A stretch of 35,597 bases of DNA from Ktedonobacteraceae bacterium (GCA_035653615.1 DASRBN010000026.1:1-35597), one strand, 5' to 3'; positions 1 to 7,754 are shown, numbered from the stretch's first letter. The notes: a model not told the origin generated them from the sequence alone. Made by a program: numbers and translations.

Positions 1-546
1 GCGGTATAGTCAGAGACCTGCCCGTTGGGATCAGCATCGGTGAAGGTGGCGCTCAGGCTGGCCCTGTGATGACCCAGCGGGTTGGCCGCGAACTGCGTCA
101 GGGTGAGGGCTGCATCGCCCACGGTAGCCGGACTGGTCGCCACCACCGGTGTTAATCGAGCCATTGGCAACAGTGATAGCATTGAGGGTGAAGTTGACAC
201 CCATGTCTACCAAAAACACTTGTAGTTGGCCACTGCCGTCGAGGGTAACGCTCTGGTTGCTGCCATCGATCGTCATGCGACCGGCGATGATGAGCGTGCG
301 GCTCAGGAGAATATCACCACCGCAGGCGAAGGTGATGGTATCCCCATTGTTGTCTTTGTTGGCCTGACTGACATCGGCTTGCAACTGACTATCATCGCTA
401 CAATTTGTGACTGTAAGGGTACTAGCAGCATAGGCGTAAGCGGGCGCTGCCGCCCAGTTGGCCAGCAGGCCAAGCGTGGCGACCAGCCCCAGCAAGAGCA
501 GCAGGCGTCCCAGAAATCTGCCGTGACCGTGGGTGAGTATCTTCAT
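1..546 (-). CDS. Secreted beta-helix/Ig-like surface protein, 3' cut by window edge, apparent frameshift
   Basis: The N-terminus has a basic stretch and then a long hydrophobic segment (GRLLLLLGLVATLGLLANWA) ending near AYA, a Sec signal peptide. The next ~90 residues (DTITFACGGDILLSRTL, MTIDGSNQSVTLDGSG) resemble the start of right-handed beta-helix 'polymorphic repeat' surface proteins. An upstream ATG exists at 555, but AAGGAAAGG directly abuts it and sits 9 bases from the ATG at 546, so 546 is preferred. Around 140-150 the sense frame shifts: the first frame turns into arginine/proline-rich nonsense and stops at 31, while the neighbouring frame reads on to position 1 as TSPATVGDAALTLTQFAANP and LSATFTDADPNGQVSDYTA, typical of Ig/PKD-like surface domains. 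This is either a real frameshift or a one-base sequence error. Exported and probably surface-attached; exact role unknown. Confidence 0.6.
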
Positions 547-786
547 GCACAACATCCTTTCCTTGTGCTGTGTCCGGGTATGGACCTGTTCTTACCTTGC
601 GCCTATCGTGCGGAGCAGAACCATTTCCTCTGCCTGCCAGAGGCGGGCCGGTCTTTCCCTACAAGGCGCTCTTGCTGTCGAGTATAGGCAAACTTCATCC
701 AAAACACATGAGGAGATTTCCCTGTTTTTCGCTCGTGTGGTGAGGAATGCAGCGAGGATGAGGACAGGTGATCTAGGGAAAATTCT

Positions 787-1587
787 CTATTTCTTTCCCA
801 CTACAATCTGCCTGGTTCCCTTGCCAAAGGGCTTCCAATCATAGCCGCCGTAGATGGCCTCGATGCCGAAGCCGGTGGCAAGAAAGAGCAGTTGTAGTTC
901 GCGCGGGAAGAAGATGTGCATATCGAGTTTGGTCAGGTAGCGTTCGTTTTCTCCGGTTTCAAAAAATTTTTCGTGCGTCCATAGAATGTGCTGCAATTGT
1001 TCAAATGGATCATATTTGCGACTGGTATAGAGCAGCATGGTAAATTCGTTCTCGCCGGATTCGATCTCGTCTTCCAGGTAGACATGCGAGGGACGGTTCA
1101 GGGCGTCGCTGAGGTAGTCGATGTCGGGCAGGAATGTATCGACGACGAAGCGGCCTCCAGGCGCGAGATGGTCATAGGTGTTTTTGAAGGTATCAAGCTG
1201 CTGTTCGATTTCATAGAGATGGGTAACGGAATTAAACGGCAAAAAGATCAGGTCAAACTGGCCTTTGTGTTCGAGTTGATACCCGGTCATATCGGCTTCA
1301 TGCAGCGTGACGCGCTGCTGGACGGATTCGGGTTCGCGTGCCAGCTTGCGGCGATAGGCATGAAGCATGTCGTGTGAGATGTCGAGGCCTTCGAGCAGGA
1401 AGTCGCCGGGACTGTGCAGCAGTTCGAGGCCGATGCGCCCGCTGCCGCAGGCAAGTTCAAGGACGCGCCGGGGGGTGTAGCGCATGATGAGCTCGCACCA
1501 GAATGGAATATCCTGCTCCGATTGGCTCGAATATTCCAGGTCATAGTCGCTGGCGCGCTCGTAATATGCCCCCATGTTGTAGTGCAT
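787..1587 (-). CDS. Class I SAM-dependent methyltransferase
   Basis: A 266-residue soluble protein with a Rossmann-fold methyltransferase core. SAM-binding motif I is VLELACGSGRIG (about residues 42-53); an acidic motif follows (LEGLDIS), then ADM, then FDLIFLPFNSVTHL as motif IV, and LAPGGRFVVDTF as the post-motif strand. The C-terminal part (FFPRELQLLFLATGFGIEAIYGGYDWKPF) matches the usual end of small-molecule or polyketide-type methyltransferases. A TTG start at 1593 is possible, but AGAGG lies directly against it and 9 bases from the ATG at 1587, so I use the ATG. The substrate cannot be read from the sequence. It is divergent from the small gene at 1661. Confidence 0.85.
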   Translation of the reverse strand: MHYNMGAYYERASDYDLEYSSQSEQDIPFWCELIMRYTPRRVLELACGSGRIGLELLHSPGDFLLEGLDISHDMLHAYRRKLAREPESVQQRVTLHEADMTGYQLEHKGQFDLIFLPFNSVTHLYEIEQQLDTFKNTYDHLAPGGRFVVDTFLPDIDYLSDALNRPSHVYLEDEIESGENEFTMLLYTSRKYDPFEQLQHILWTHEKFFETGENERYLTKLDMHIFFPRELQLLFLATGFGIEAIYGGYDWKPFGKGTRQIVVGKK

Positions 1588-1660
1588 AGGCAATTACCTC
1601 TACAGTGAATGAGAAAAAACAAGACTAAGGTACAGAGAATTAAGAAAACAGTCAGGCTGT

Positions 1661-2104
1661 TTGGAGTTAGATGCAGAGACCCCGCAGGAGAAGCATCCAG
1701 TATATTCCATAGAAGAGATTACCACAAGTAGAGGGAGAAACGCAAGAGAGTTATCAACGATGTTTTCCTTCGTTGCCAATTTTTCGTTTACCTTAATAGA
1801 GAGGATGAGAGATCTAAGCCCCGGCATGCTATTTGTGCCGGAGAAGTGGCAGGAAGAGGACTGGATGCTTAGTGAATGGAAGGCCATTCTGACGAACGAT
1901 CTGGATGCGCTCAAACAACTGGTGGGAAAAGACGAGACCACGCGCGTCCAATATAAGCTGAAAGTGCAGGAAATCGGACAGCACTGCTATCAAGCAGAAG
2001 AGACGCTGACCGACAAAGAGCTCGCGCGGCTGAAAAAGGCGCTGGGTCTGACAGATCAAGAGTGGCATGCTTTTAAAGCAAAGGTACATTCGGAGCAGGC
2101 CTAG
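1661..2104 (+). CDS. Hypothetical protein, helical, unrecognised
   Basis: The frame is open for 147 codons from a TTG at 1661. An ATG at 1760, with AGAGAG about 9 bases upstream, would give a 114-residue protein and is an equally plausible start. The C-terminal two thirds is amphipathic and charged (LVGKDETTRVQYKLKVQEIG, TLTDKELARLKKALGLTDQE) and should be alpha-helical. No signal peptide or convincing transmembrane segment is seen. I do not recognise the family. It lies between a divergent methyltransferase and the amidase and ends about 115 bases before the amidase. Codon use and charge pattern look like a real gene, but the start is unsettled. Confidence 0.55.
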   Translation: MELDAETPQEKHPVYSIEEITTSRGRNARELSTMFSFVANFSFTLIERMRDLSPGMLFVPEKWQEEDWMLSEWKAILTNDLDALKQLVGKDETTRVQYKLKVQEIGQHCYQAEETLTDKELARLKKALGLTDQEWHAFKAKVHSEQA

Positions 2105-2132
2105 CCCGCCTTTTTCACAAGCATCTTGAATC

Positions 2133-2141
2133 TGATACAAT
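2133..2141 (+). promoter_or_regulatory. Extended -10 promoter upstream of the amidase
   Basis: TGATACAAT fits an extended -10 (TG-n-TACAAT). The -35 position, 17 bases upstream, reads TTTCAC and is weak. Predicted transcription would begin near 2148, about 70 bases before the amidase start. Confidence 0.4.
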
Positions 2142-2218
2142 AATGCCGGTGGATAACGTATTTTGTTGTTTCCTGGCCGCAATTTCAACTGTCTGCAATC
2201 GAGGAAAAGAGTAGACCC

Positions 2219-3640
2219 ATGCCCTACACATCCATACGCGAAGCCGCTGAAGAGATACATTCCGGCCTCATCACCCCTGCCGAACTGGTGCTTGAAACGC
2301 TTGAACGCATTGACGCGCTCGATGCAGAGATACATGCCTACGTGACGGTAATGCGCGAGCAGGCGCTGGCCGATGCTGAACGGCTTGAACGCGAATTACG
2401 CACGGGACTGTATCGCAGCCCGCTGCATGGCATTCCTGTCGCGATAAAGGATCTGATCGCCGTGAAGGATGTGCGCCTGGCGGCGGGATCGAAGGTCCTG
2501 GCGGACAATATCGCGCGTGAGGATGCCACAGTGGTCGAGTTGCTACGCAAGGCCGGAGCTATTATAATTGGGAAGACGAATACGCATGAGTTTGCGTATG
2601 GAACGTATACACCGCCGACGCGCAATCCCTGGGATTTGTCGCGCATTCCTGGTGGCTCGAGTGGAGGTTCGGCGGCGGCGCTGGCGGCGAATATGTGCCT
2701 GGGCGCGCTGGGAACCGATACCGGCGGCTCGATTCGCATTCCGGCGGCCTGTTGCGGTGTGACAGGGCTGAAGCCAACTTATGGACGCGTGAGTTGCTAT
2801 GGAGTGATTCCTTTGAGTTGGTCGCTGGATCACACCGGGCCGATGGGCCGCGGCGCGGAAGACTGCGCGATATTGTTTGATGCCATTGCCGGTTATGATC
2901 CGCGCGACCCCAATAGTGTTTCGGGCCCACCGGTCGGGGCCAGCGCCAGTTTGATTGCGGGACCGGAGGGACGAGGAGCGCTTTCATTGCAGGGACTTCG
3001 ACTTGGCGTGCTGCCGGATGCATTTGTTGCTCCGCTCGATGCAGAAGTACGGACGGCATGGCAGGCGGCAATACTGGTGTTGAAAGAAGCGGGCGCTGAG
3101 GTCGTGAATGTCGATGTACAGCGTCCGACGCTGGAAACATATCGCACCATTCAGATGCCGGAGGCCTCGCTGGCGCATATGCAAAATGGCTGGCTGGTGG
3201 AACGTAGCCAGGATTATAGCGCGGTGACACACGCGCGCCTGCTGGCCGGGCAGAAAATCACAGCAGTCGATTACCTGCAAGCGCAGCAAACGAGGCGCGC
3301 CTTTTCCAGCAGCTTGAGGGCGGCGATGTATCCGGTTGATGCGTTGGTACTTCCTACCATCCCAATGCCGGCTATACAGGTTGCGCAAATTGACCAGGAT
3401 ATTCGCGTCGACGGGGCAACTGAAAATGCGACGGCGGCGCTCTTGAGGCTGACGATGCCCTTTAATCTCGCGGGCCTGCCTGCGATCTCGTTGCCCTGCG
3501 GTTTCTCATCGGCGGGTTTGCCGATAGGCTTGCAGCTTGTAGGCAAGCCATTTGAAGAAACGATGATCTTACGCATCGCACATGCCTACCAGCAATTCAC
3601 AGATTGGCATACGCAAAACGCGCAGCCGCGGCGTTCATAG
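2219..3640 (+). CDS. Amidase-signature family hydrolase (GatA-like fold)
   Basis: This 473-residue protein is a full-length amidase-signature enzyme, hydrolysing or transferring an amide through a Ser-cisSer-Lys triad. The predicted triad is Lys77 (in PVAIKDLI), cis-Ser147 (in PGGSSGGSAAA) and nucleophile Ser171 (in GTDTGGSIRIP); the 24-residue Ser-Ser spacing equals that of FAAH. The C-terminal LAGLPAISLPCGFSSAGLP is also typical. There is no signal peptide, so it is cytoplasmic. GatA of the Asp/Glu-tRNA amidotransferase shares the fold, but no gatB or gatC is adjacent, so a stand-alone amidase is more likely; the substrate is unknown. The ATG at 2219 follows GAGGAAA by about 12 bases. The stop codon directly abuts a dispersed repeat. 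Confidence 0.9.
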   Translation: MPYTSIREAAEEIHSGLITPAELVLETLERIDALDAEIHAYVTVMREQALADAERLERELRTGLYRSPLHGIPVAIKDLIAVKDVRLAAGSKVLADNIAREDATVVELLRKAGAIIIGKTNTHEFAYGTYTPPTRNPWDLSRIPGGSSGGSAAALAANMCLGALGTDTGGSIRIPAACCGVTGLKPTYGRVSCYGVIPLSWSLDHTGPMGRGAEDCAILFDAIAGYDPRDPNSVSGPPVGASASLIAGPEGRGALSLQGLRLGVLPDAFVAPLDAEVRTAWQAAILVLKEAGAEVVNVDVQRPTLETYRTIQMPEASLAHMQNGWLVERSQDYSAVTHARLLAGQKITAVDYLQAQQTRRAFSSSLRAAMYPVDALVLPTIPMPAIQVAQIDQDIRVDGATENATAALLRLTMPFNLAGLPAISLPCGFSSAGLPIGLQLVGKPFEETMILRIAHAYQQFTDWHTQNAQPRRS

Positions 3641-3745
3641 TAGGGGCCGATTGATCGCGCCCACCGCCGATTCATCGGCCCTACGTCCATTACCGGCGTA
3701 TTTTGTTAAAGTGCATTATCGCGCCCCTACGGGCCTGGGGCCTTT
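3640..3745 (+). repeat. Dispersed GTAGGGGCCGATTGATCG palindromic repeat
   Basis: Starting at the amidase stop codon, GTAGGGGCCGATTGATCGCG is followed by an imperfect inverted copy ending in TTCATCGGCCCTAC at 3684. Further fragments (GCGCCCCTACGGGCCTGGGGCC) lie at 3721-3742. Related sequences occur near 18500, 26443, 34010 and 34854 in this window. It is a REP-like, non-coding repeat in the gap before the kinase gene. Confidence 0.7.
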
Positions 3746-3784
3746 GCGTCAGGAATCTCGTGCGCAGAGTAGGAGTATAGAGTT

Positions 3785-4939
3785 ATGAACGATCCAATGA
3801 TTGGGCGCATCATCAATAACCGTTACAAGTTGCTTGACGAACGAGGCAGTGGGAGCTTCGGCGCGGTTTATATTGCGCGTGATCTGCAGACCAACTACCT
3901 GTACGCGGCAAAAACCTTGCATATCGGCTTCTCGGAAGATAATGAACTGCTGGAGCGTTTCAAGCGCGAGGCCTATATTCTGGAACGATTGAAAGACCCG
4001 CATATTGTGCGTATCGTTGACTATGGGAACGATAAAGATATCTATTTCATCATTATGAATCATATCGATGGACAAAACCTCAAGTATTATATGGTCAATC
4101 AGGGTCCAATGGACCTCCAGCGCGCTTTGAATTATGTGCAGCAGGCAGCTGAAGGGCTGGAAACAGCGCACAAGCATGGGGTGATTCATCGCGATCTTAA
4201 GCCGCAGAATATTCTGGTGAATAATAAGGGCGTGGTGAAACTGGTCGATTTTGGGTTATCACGCGGTCGTGATATGCCGACGATCACCCATTCCGATAAG
4301 TTTATGGGGACGGTCTACTACTGCGCGCCGGAGCAAATTGTGAGCAGCCACACCGCGGATATTCGCTCCGACCTCTACTCACTGGCAGTTGTGCTATTCG
4401 AACTGCTAACCGGTCGTCCCCCATTTGATGGCAGGACGGCGGTAGAAGTGATTATCAAGCATCAACAGGAAGAAGTGCCATCGATCCAACGTTTCTACCC
4501 CGATAAGCCCCTGCTAGATGCCTTTTTCCAAAAAGCAATGGCGAAAGACCCCAGGCAGCGTTTCCAGACGCCGCGCGAATTTATTGCCGCAATCCAGCGT
4601 ATCCAGCAAGGCACCACGGCTCCACTCCCGCAGCCGCGCCTGGTATTTACGGCGAACAACAGGGTGGTACTGCTAAACGGAACAGAGATGCTGGTTGGCC
4701 GCGAGGACCCCAAGCGCGAGATTCACCCGGATATTCAGGTCGAGGATCAGACGATGACCGTCGGACGGCAGCACGCGCGCTTAATCAATAGTCAAGGTAC
4801 CTGGATGATCGAAGACCGCAACTCGCGGAACAAGACACGCTTAAATGGTGAGATTTTACCGCCATATGAAGCTCGCCCGTTGAAGGATGGCGATATCATC
4901 AGTTTTGGCCGCATCGAGGCACGTTTCGAACTTCGTTGA
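3785..4939 (+). CDS. Soluble Ser/Thr protein kinase with C-terminal FHA domain
   Basis: A Hanks-type kinase fills residues 14-275: glycine loop GSGSFGAV (21-28), catalytic Lys43, alpha-C Glu62, HRDLKPQN with catalytic Asp137, DFG at 155-157 and APE at 181-183. After a short proline-rich linker, residues ~288-384 form a forkhead-associated (FHA) domain, which binds phosphothreonine: LVGRED, VGRQHARL, RNSRNKTRLNGE and LKDGDIISFG. The usual S-x-x-H of FHA domains reads G-R-Q-H, slightly divergent. There is no transmembrane segment, unlike PknB-type receptors, so it is cytoplasmic. The FHA domain could bind its own autophosphorylated activation loop or other phosphoproteins. TAGGAG lies about 10 bases before the ATG. 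It is followed by a stress-protein gene, with no clear operon partner. Confidence 0.93.
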   Translation: MNDPMIGRIINNRYKLLDERGSGSFGAVYIARDLQTNYLYAAKTLHIGFSEDNELLERFKREAYILERLKDPHIVRIVDYGNDKDIYFIIMNHIDGQNLKYYMVNQGPMDLQRALNYVQQAAEGLETAHKHGVIHRDLKPQNILVNNKGVVKLVDFGLSRGRDMPTITHSDKFMGTVYYCAPEQIVSSHTADIRSDLYSLAVVLFELLTGRPPFDGRTAVEVIIKHQQEEVPSIQRFYPDKPLLDAFFQKAMAKDPRQRFQTPREFIAAIQRIQQGTTAPLPQPRLVFTANNRVVLLNGTEMLVGREDPKREIHPDIQVEDQTMTVGRQHARLINSQGTWMIEDRNSRNKTRLNGEILPPYEARPLKDGDIISFGRIEARFELR

Positions 4940-5035
4940 TAGGTTCCCCTGCAACTTTTCCGAAATCGCGCGCGTGTACTTTTCAAAAGAACGGTTGGAA
5001 GTAAAATCACTGATACGTGCATAAAGGGGAAAAGT

Positions 5036-5428
5036 ATGGCAGAGAACAAAACTCCGATTATTGTAGGTGTTTTTCAAGATCGCAAGCAGGCAGAAGAGGC
5101 TTATAACGAACTGGATAGCCTCGGCTTTGGCAAGGATTACCTCGGCTTCGCGGAACCCGGTGATGGCAGTAAGGGCCTGCTCAAACAATTCAAGAATGTG
5201 GGCGTGCCGGAAGGTGATGCCCAGTTCTATGCGCGCGAATATGATGCGGGCCGCACGCTTGTAACTGTGAGGGCCGGCGGATTGCCCGAAAGTTCAATTC
5301 AGCATGCTATCACGATCCTGAAGAAACATGGGGCATACGATGCCGCGAGTCGTGGTAATTCACAGAACAGGATGGGTTCCAATGTAAACAGGTCGGCAGA
5401 GAGGCCATTCTTTGATACGACATCTTAG
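5036..5428 (+). CDS. YflT-like general stress protein
   Basis: This is a 130-residue soluble protein. Residues 8-95 carry the pattern of the heat-induced stress protein YflT/17M domain: IVGVFQDRKQAEEAYNELDS at the start, then LGFGKDYLGFA, GVPEGDAQFYAREYDAGRTL and VTVRAGGLPESSIQHAITIL. The tail from about residue 105 is polar and probably disordered. The molecular function of the family is not established; members are induced by general stress in Bacillus. AAAGGGGAAAAG provides the ribosome site just before ATG 5036. The gene stands alone, about 95 bases after the kinase gene, with a palindromic repeat downstream. Confidence 0.75.
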   Translation: MAENKTPIIVGVFQDRKQAEEAYNELDSLGFGKDYLGFAEPGDGSKGLLKQFKNVGVPEGDAQFYAREYDAGRTLVTVRAGGLPESSIQHAITILKKHGAYDAASRGNSQNRMGSNVNRSAERPFFDTTS

Positions 5429-5516
5429 CCGGCAAAATTTTGCCCGGTTTTGCCGGTGATGATTCAGAAGTGGGTCAGGTGATTGAAACCGGGGCGGCTG
5501 GACGATCTGAGGTGGG

Positions 5517-5591
5517 AGATTCTTCGCTGCGCTCAGAATGACATGCTCCGGACATGCCTGGGCATGTCATTCTGAGCGCAGCGAAGAATCT
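5517..5591. repeat. Perfect 30-bp inverted repeat of the GTCATTCTGAGCGCAGCG family
   Basis: The left arm 5517-5546 and right arm 5562-5591 are exact reverse complements of 30 bases, separated by 15 bases. The core is TCATTCTGAGCGCAGCGAAG. The same core recurs at 10186-10264 and 23876-23969. It is non-coding and can fold into one long hairpin, so it may act as a transcript end after the stress-protein gene, although no T-run follows. Confidence 0.9.
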
Positions 5592-5655
5592 CCGCCGTTC
5601 TGGAGTGTTACCAGGCTGATTTTCTCCACTTTTGGGAATCAGCAGGGTTTTCTAG

Positions 5656-5682
5656 TTGACAAACACGTACCTCTTCTAGTAT
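5656..5682 (+). promoter_or_regulatory. Candidate promoter for the small ORF/rsgA leader
   Basis: TTGACA at 5656-5661 is a perfect -35. TAGTAT at 5677-5682 is the best -10, with a 15-base spacer, shorter than the usual 17. The transcript would carry a leader of about 60 bases before the small ORF at 5750. Confidence 0.45.
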
Positions 5683-5749
5683 CCTCTATTTAAATAAAGA
5701 GAGACGTTCGCATAAGTTCTGGTTCGCCAGTGAATAGGAGGTGCAAAGT

Positions 5750-5863
5750 ATGAGGAAGCACGTACATTTCGCAATTGTGCTTGTATGCACCTTGTCTACC
5801 CAAGGAGAGGGTATCGAGCGAACGCTGCCAGGACTGAACAAGAAGTTACCTGGCATCTGCTAA
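5750..5863 (+). CDS. 37-residue small ORF in the rsgA leader
   Basis: ATG at 5750 follows a near-perfect AGGAGGTG ribosome site by 6 bases and runs 37 codons to TAA. The peptide starts MRKHVHFAIVLVCTLS, a basic end plus a short hydrophobic core, and finishes LPGLNKKLPGIC. It could be a leader peptide whose translation controls rsgA, or a small secreted or membrane peptide; I recognise no family. Its ribosome site (AGGTGCA, 5739-5745) is exactly complementary to TGCACCT inside its own coding region (5786-5792). That helix competes with a second one, CCTTG/CAAGG (5790-5794/5801-5805). The 3' part holds two back-to-back hairpins: TGCCAGG/CCTGGCA (5826-5832/5849-5855) and TCTGC/GCAGA (5856-5860/5867-5871). 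Support is from sequence pattern only. Confidence 0.5.
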   Translation: MRKHVHFAIVLVCTLSTQGEGIERTLPGLNKKLPGIC

Positions 5864-5881
5864 AAGGCAGAAAATGGCTCC

Positions 5882-5947
5882 TTCCCTCCGCACGGTAGAC
5901 ATCAAAAGAATTGATTGAGCCGTGTTTTTTTATTCTCCTGGAGGGAA
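5882..5947 (+). promoter_or_regulatory. Terminator/anti-Shine-Dalgarno structure before rsgA
   Basis: CACGG (5891-5895) pairs with CCGTG (5920-5924) around an inner ATCAA/TTGAT helix (5901-5905/5911-5915), followed by seven T residues (5925-5931): a rho-independent terminator shape. Outside it, TTCCCTCC (5882-5889) is exactly complementary to GGAGGGAA (5940-5947), the ribosome site of rsgA. Together they could stop transcription or hide the rsgA start. Attenuation is inferred, not shown. Confidence 0.55.
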
Positions 5948-5952
5948 AGCAT

Positions 5953-6972
5953 TTGATTAAAGACCCGGAGACACTTACCGGCGTTGTTTTGCACGGCGCG
6001 CATGGTATCTATGATGTACATACCGATCATGGTATCTTACGCTGCACGCTGCGAGGAAAACTCAAAAAATCCTTTGCTCAGGCCCGCTCCGCAAAATTAA
6101 CAGGCAAGGCCAGCCTTTACAAAGACAAATCCTATGCATCACGCTACCAGCGAAATGGACTAGAAACACCCCTACCACAGCGTCTTACCGTGGGCGACTA
6201 TGTTAAGCTGCGCCAACTCGACAATAAAACGGGCCTGATCGAGGAGATCCTGCCCCGCCAGAGCGCCCTTTTGCGCAAGGACGCCAATACCGATGCCAAG
6301 CGGCCCACAGCTCAAACGATGCTTGCCAATCTGGACCAGGTCGTGATTGTTTTCGCTACGACCCGCCCGGAGCCGCATTTTGGTATGCTTGATCGCTACC
6401 TGGCAATCTGCGAATCGGCAAGAATACGGCCCATCATCTGCCTCAACAAGGTTGACCTGCCACATGACGAGCGCGTAGAGAAGGCGGCAGATCTGTATAG
6501 CCACCTGGGTTATACGGTGATCTGGACGAGTCCCAAAACCGGCACGGGAATCGACACCCTGCGTACCCTGCTCAAAGAACACACGACGCTCTTCACCGGC
6601 CCTTCAGGAGCAGGAAAGTCGTCGTTGGTGAATGCGATTGAGCCTGGAATGGCGCTCAAGACCGGACTGGTGAGCGATGCGACCGGCAAGGGACGGCATA
6701 CCACGACGAGTTCGCAGTTATACCCTTTATCAGAGGGCGGTTGGCTGGCCGATTCGGCGGGCATCCGCGCTCTTGCGACCTGGGATATAGCGCCCGAAGA
6801 CCTGGGTTGGTGCTTTGTGGAATTTCGCCCATTCCTGGACCAGTGCCTCTACTCCGATTGCCTGCACGTTGACGAGGAGGGCTGCGCAGTTCGCCAGGCC
6901 GTTGAAGATGGCCTGATAAACGAGGAACGCTATACCAGCTATGTGAGGATGGTGACGGGGGAGGAGAGGTAG
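5953..6972 (+). CDS. rsgA: Ribosome small-subunit-dependent GTPase A
   Basis: RsgA is a circularly permuted GTPase that checks late maturation of the 30S ribosomal subunit. Counted from the TTG at 5953 (339 residues), an N-terminal OB-fold comes first, then G4 NKVD (165-168), the P-loop GPSGAGKSS (216-224) and G3 DSAG (267-270, instead of the usual DSPG), the permuted order typical of the family. A zinc finger follows: C298, C303, H305, C311 (CLYSDCLHVDEEGC). The frame is open back to 5911, but that stretch overlaps the upstream terminator. GGAGGG lies 7 bases before the TTG at 5953, and the protein then begins LIKDPETLTGVVLHG, as homologues do. A strong terminator follows the gene. Confidence 0.93.
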   Translation: MIKDPETLTGVVLHGAHGIYDVHTDHGILRCTLRGKLKKSFAQARSAKLTGKASLYKDKSYASRYQRNGLETPLPQRLTVGDYVKLRQLDNKTGLIEEILPRQSALLRKDANTDAKRPTAQTMLANLDQVVIVFATTRPEPHFGMLDRYLAICESARIRPIICLNKVDLPHDERVEKAADLYSHLGYTVIWTSPKTGTGIDTLRTLLKEHTTLFTGPSGAGKSSLVNAIEPGMALKTGLVSDATGKGRHTTTSSQLYPLSEGGWLADSAGIRALATWDIAPEDLGWCFVEFRPFLDQCLYSDCLHVDEEGCAVRQAVEDGLINEERYTSYVRMVTGEER

Positions 6973-6974
6973 AC

Positions 6975-7041
6975 GCTGAGCCATATAATGCAGGCTCTGG
7001 AAGCCTCCAGAGCCTGCATTATATGGCTCAGCCAACTTTTT
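6975..7041 (+). terminator. Strong hairpin terminator after rsgA
   Basis: Arms 6975-7001 and 7006-7032 are exact 27-base reverse complements with a 4-base loop (AGCC), followed by AACTTTTT. It starts 3 bases after the rsgA stop. The long perfect stem is unusual for a simple terminator and may also separate the converging gene at 7079. Confidence 0.85.
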
Positions 7042-7078
7042 AGAAATCAAAGTGGCAACACAGAAACGGCTATCTGAC

Positions 7079-7486
7079 CTACTGTCCGCGAGCAAGTATT
7101 TGTAATACCTGATCGAGCTTTCCTTCCACAGAGATAAAGCGCTGATCAAACCCCTCCACACGATCCTTGATAGCAGTAATGCCTTGTTCCTGAGCCTCCA
7201 CACGATCCTTGATAGCAGTAATATTGCGACCTTGAGACGTGAAATGCAGGTCAAAGCCATCCAGGCGTTCTTTAATCGCTTTAATATCGCGTCCCTGCGA
7301 TCCAACAACACCCGTAAGAATCGTTATTTCATGATCGGCATCTCTTAAATTCTCTTCTTGATGCAGAATTACCTTATTAAGGGTCGTCATGCTGCGCGTG
7401 TTGTCAACAATCGCTTGCAAGAAATCGTTGCGCAATGTAGTGACTGTTTGTTCCACGATAGCGAGCCGTTCTTCCGATGTTGGCAT
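7079..7486 (-). CDS. Small coiled-coil protein with 14-residue repeats
   Basis: This is a 135-residue charged, helical protein with no signal peptide or membrane segment. Residues ~65-120 consist of tandem units of about 14 residues, such as QGRDIKAIKERLDGFD, QGRNITAIKDRVEA and EQGITAIKDRVEGFDQ, with heptad-like hydrophobic spacing; this predicts a coiled coil. In DNA, a 28-base unit is repeated exactly at 7153-7180 and 7195-7222, so the repeat is recent. AAGGAGGT lies 6 bases before the ATG and an extended -10 TGTTATAAT is upstream, so expression is well supported. The family is unrecognised; a structural or oligomerising role is a guess. Confidence 0.75.
   Translation of the reverse strand: MPTSEERLAIVEQTVTTLRNDFLQAIVDNTRSMTTLNKVILHQEENLRDADHEITILTGVVGSQGRDIKAIKERLDGFDLHFTSQGRNITAIKDRVEAQEQGITAIKDRVEGFDQRFISVEGKLDQVLQILARGQ
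7153..7222. repeat. Exact 28-bp direct repeat within coiled-coil gene
   Basis: 7153-7180 and 7195-7222 are identical, offset by 42 bases (14 codons), so the repeat preserves the reading frame. It encodes two copies of the TAIKDRVE unit. Confidence 0.9.
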
Positions 7487-7522
7487 GAAAATACCTCCTT
7501 TAAACGCGCCCTGTCTGTACGC

Positions 7523-7531
7523 ATTATAACA
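7523..7531 (-). promoter_or_regulatory. Extended -10 promoter for the coiled-coil gene
   Basis: On the minus strand TGTTATAAT is a perfect extended -10, about 37 bases upstream of the ATG at 7486. No good -35 is visible, as is common with extended -10 promoters. Confidence 0.55.
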
Positions 7532-7754
7532 TACTTTTCGGCGGTTGAGTTGATATCAACGTCTTTACAAGTACTTTCGATAGCAGACATGAGCGCAGGC
7601 TTAACAAAATACCCGGTGCTTGAATTTGTTCAAAGCCTGGGCCGACTGGTAGGGATGATATTTGTTTCCCTACTATATCTCTATACAACTCGCAGCCGAA
7701 AAAGCGGAAATGTCAGGCGCTATTAGGATAAAAAAACTTTCCAGGAACAAAGAC

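Larger units (their letters stand above)
5429..5749. other. Gene-free gap between stress protein and small ORF
   Basis: This gap contains the inverted repeat at 5517-5591, a promoter-like site at 5656-5682 and a small hairpin (CTGG-TTCG-CCAG, 5719-5730). I see no further gene in it. Confidence 0.6.

Noticed and set aside
2148-2158. DnaA-box-like GGTGGATAA
   Set aside because: A single near-match in a leader region, expected by chance.
2562-3230. 222-codon open frame on the minus strand within the amidase gene
   Set aside because: The amidase triad and length are clear. The opposite frame is proline/arginine-rich and has no ribosome site.
2219-3640. gatA (Asp/Glu-tRNA amidotransferase subunit A)
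   Set aside because: The fold fits, but gatB and gatC are not adjacent, so a general amidase call is safer.
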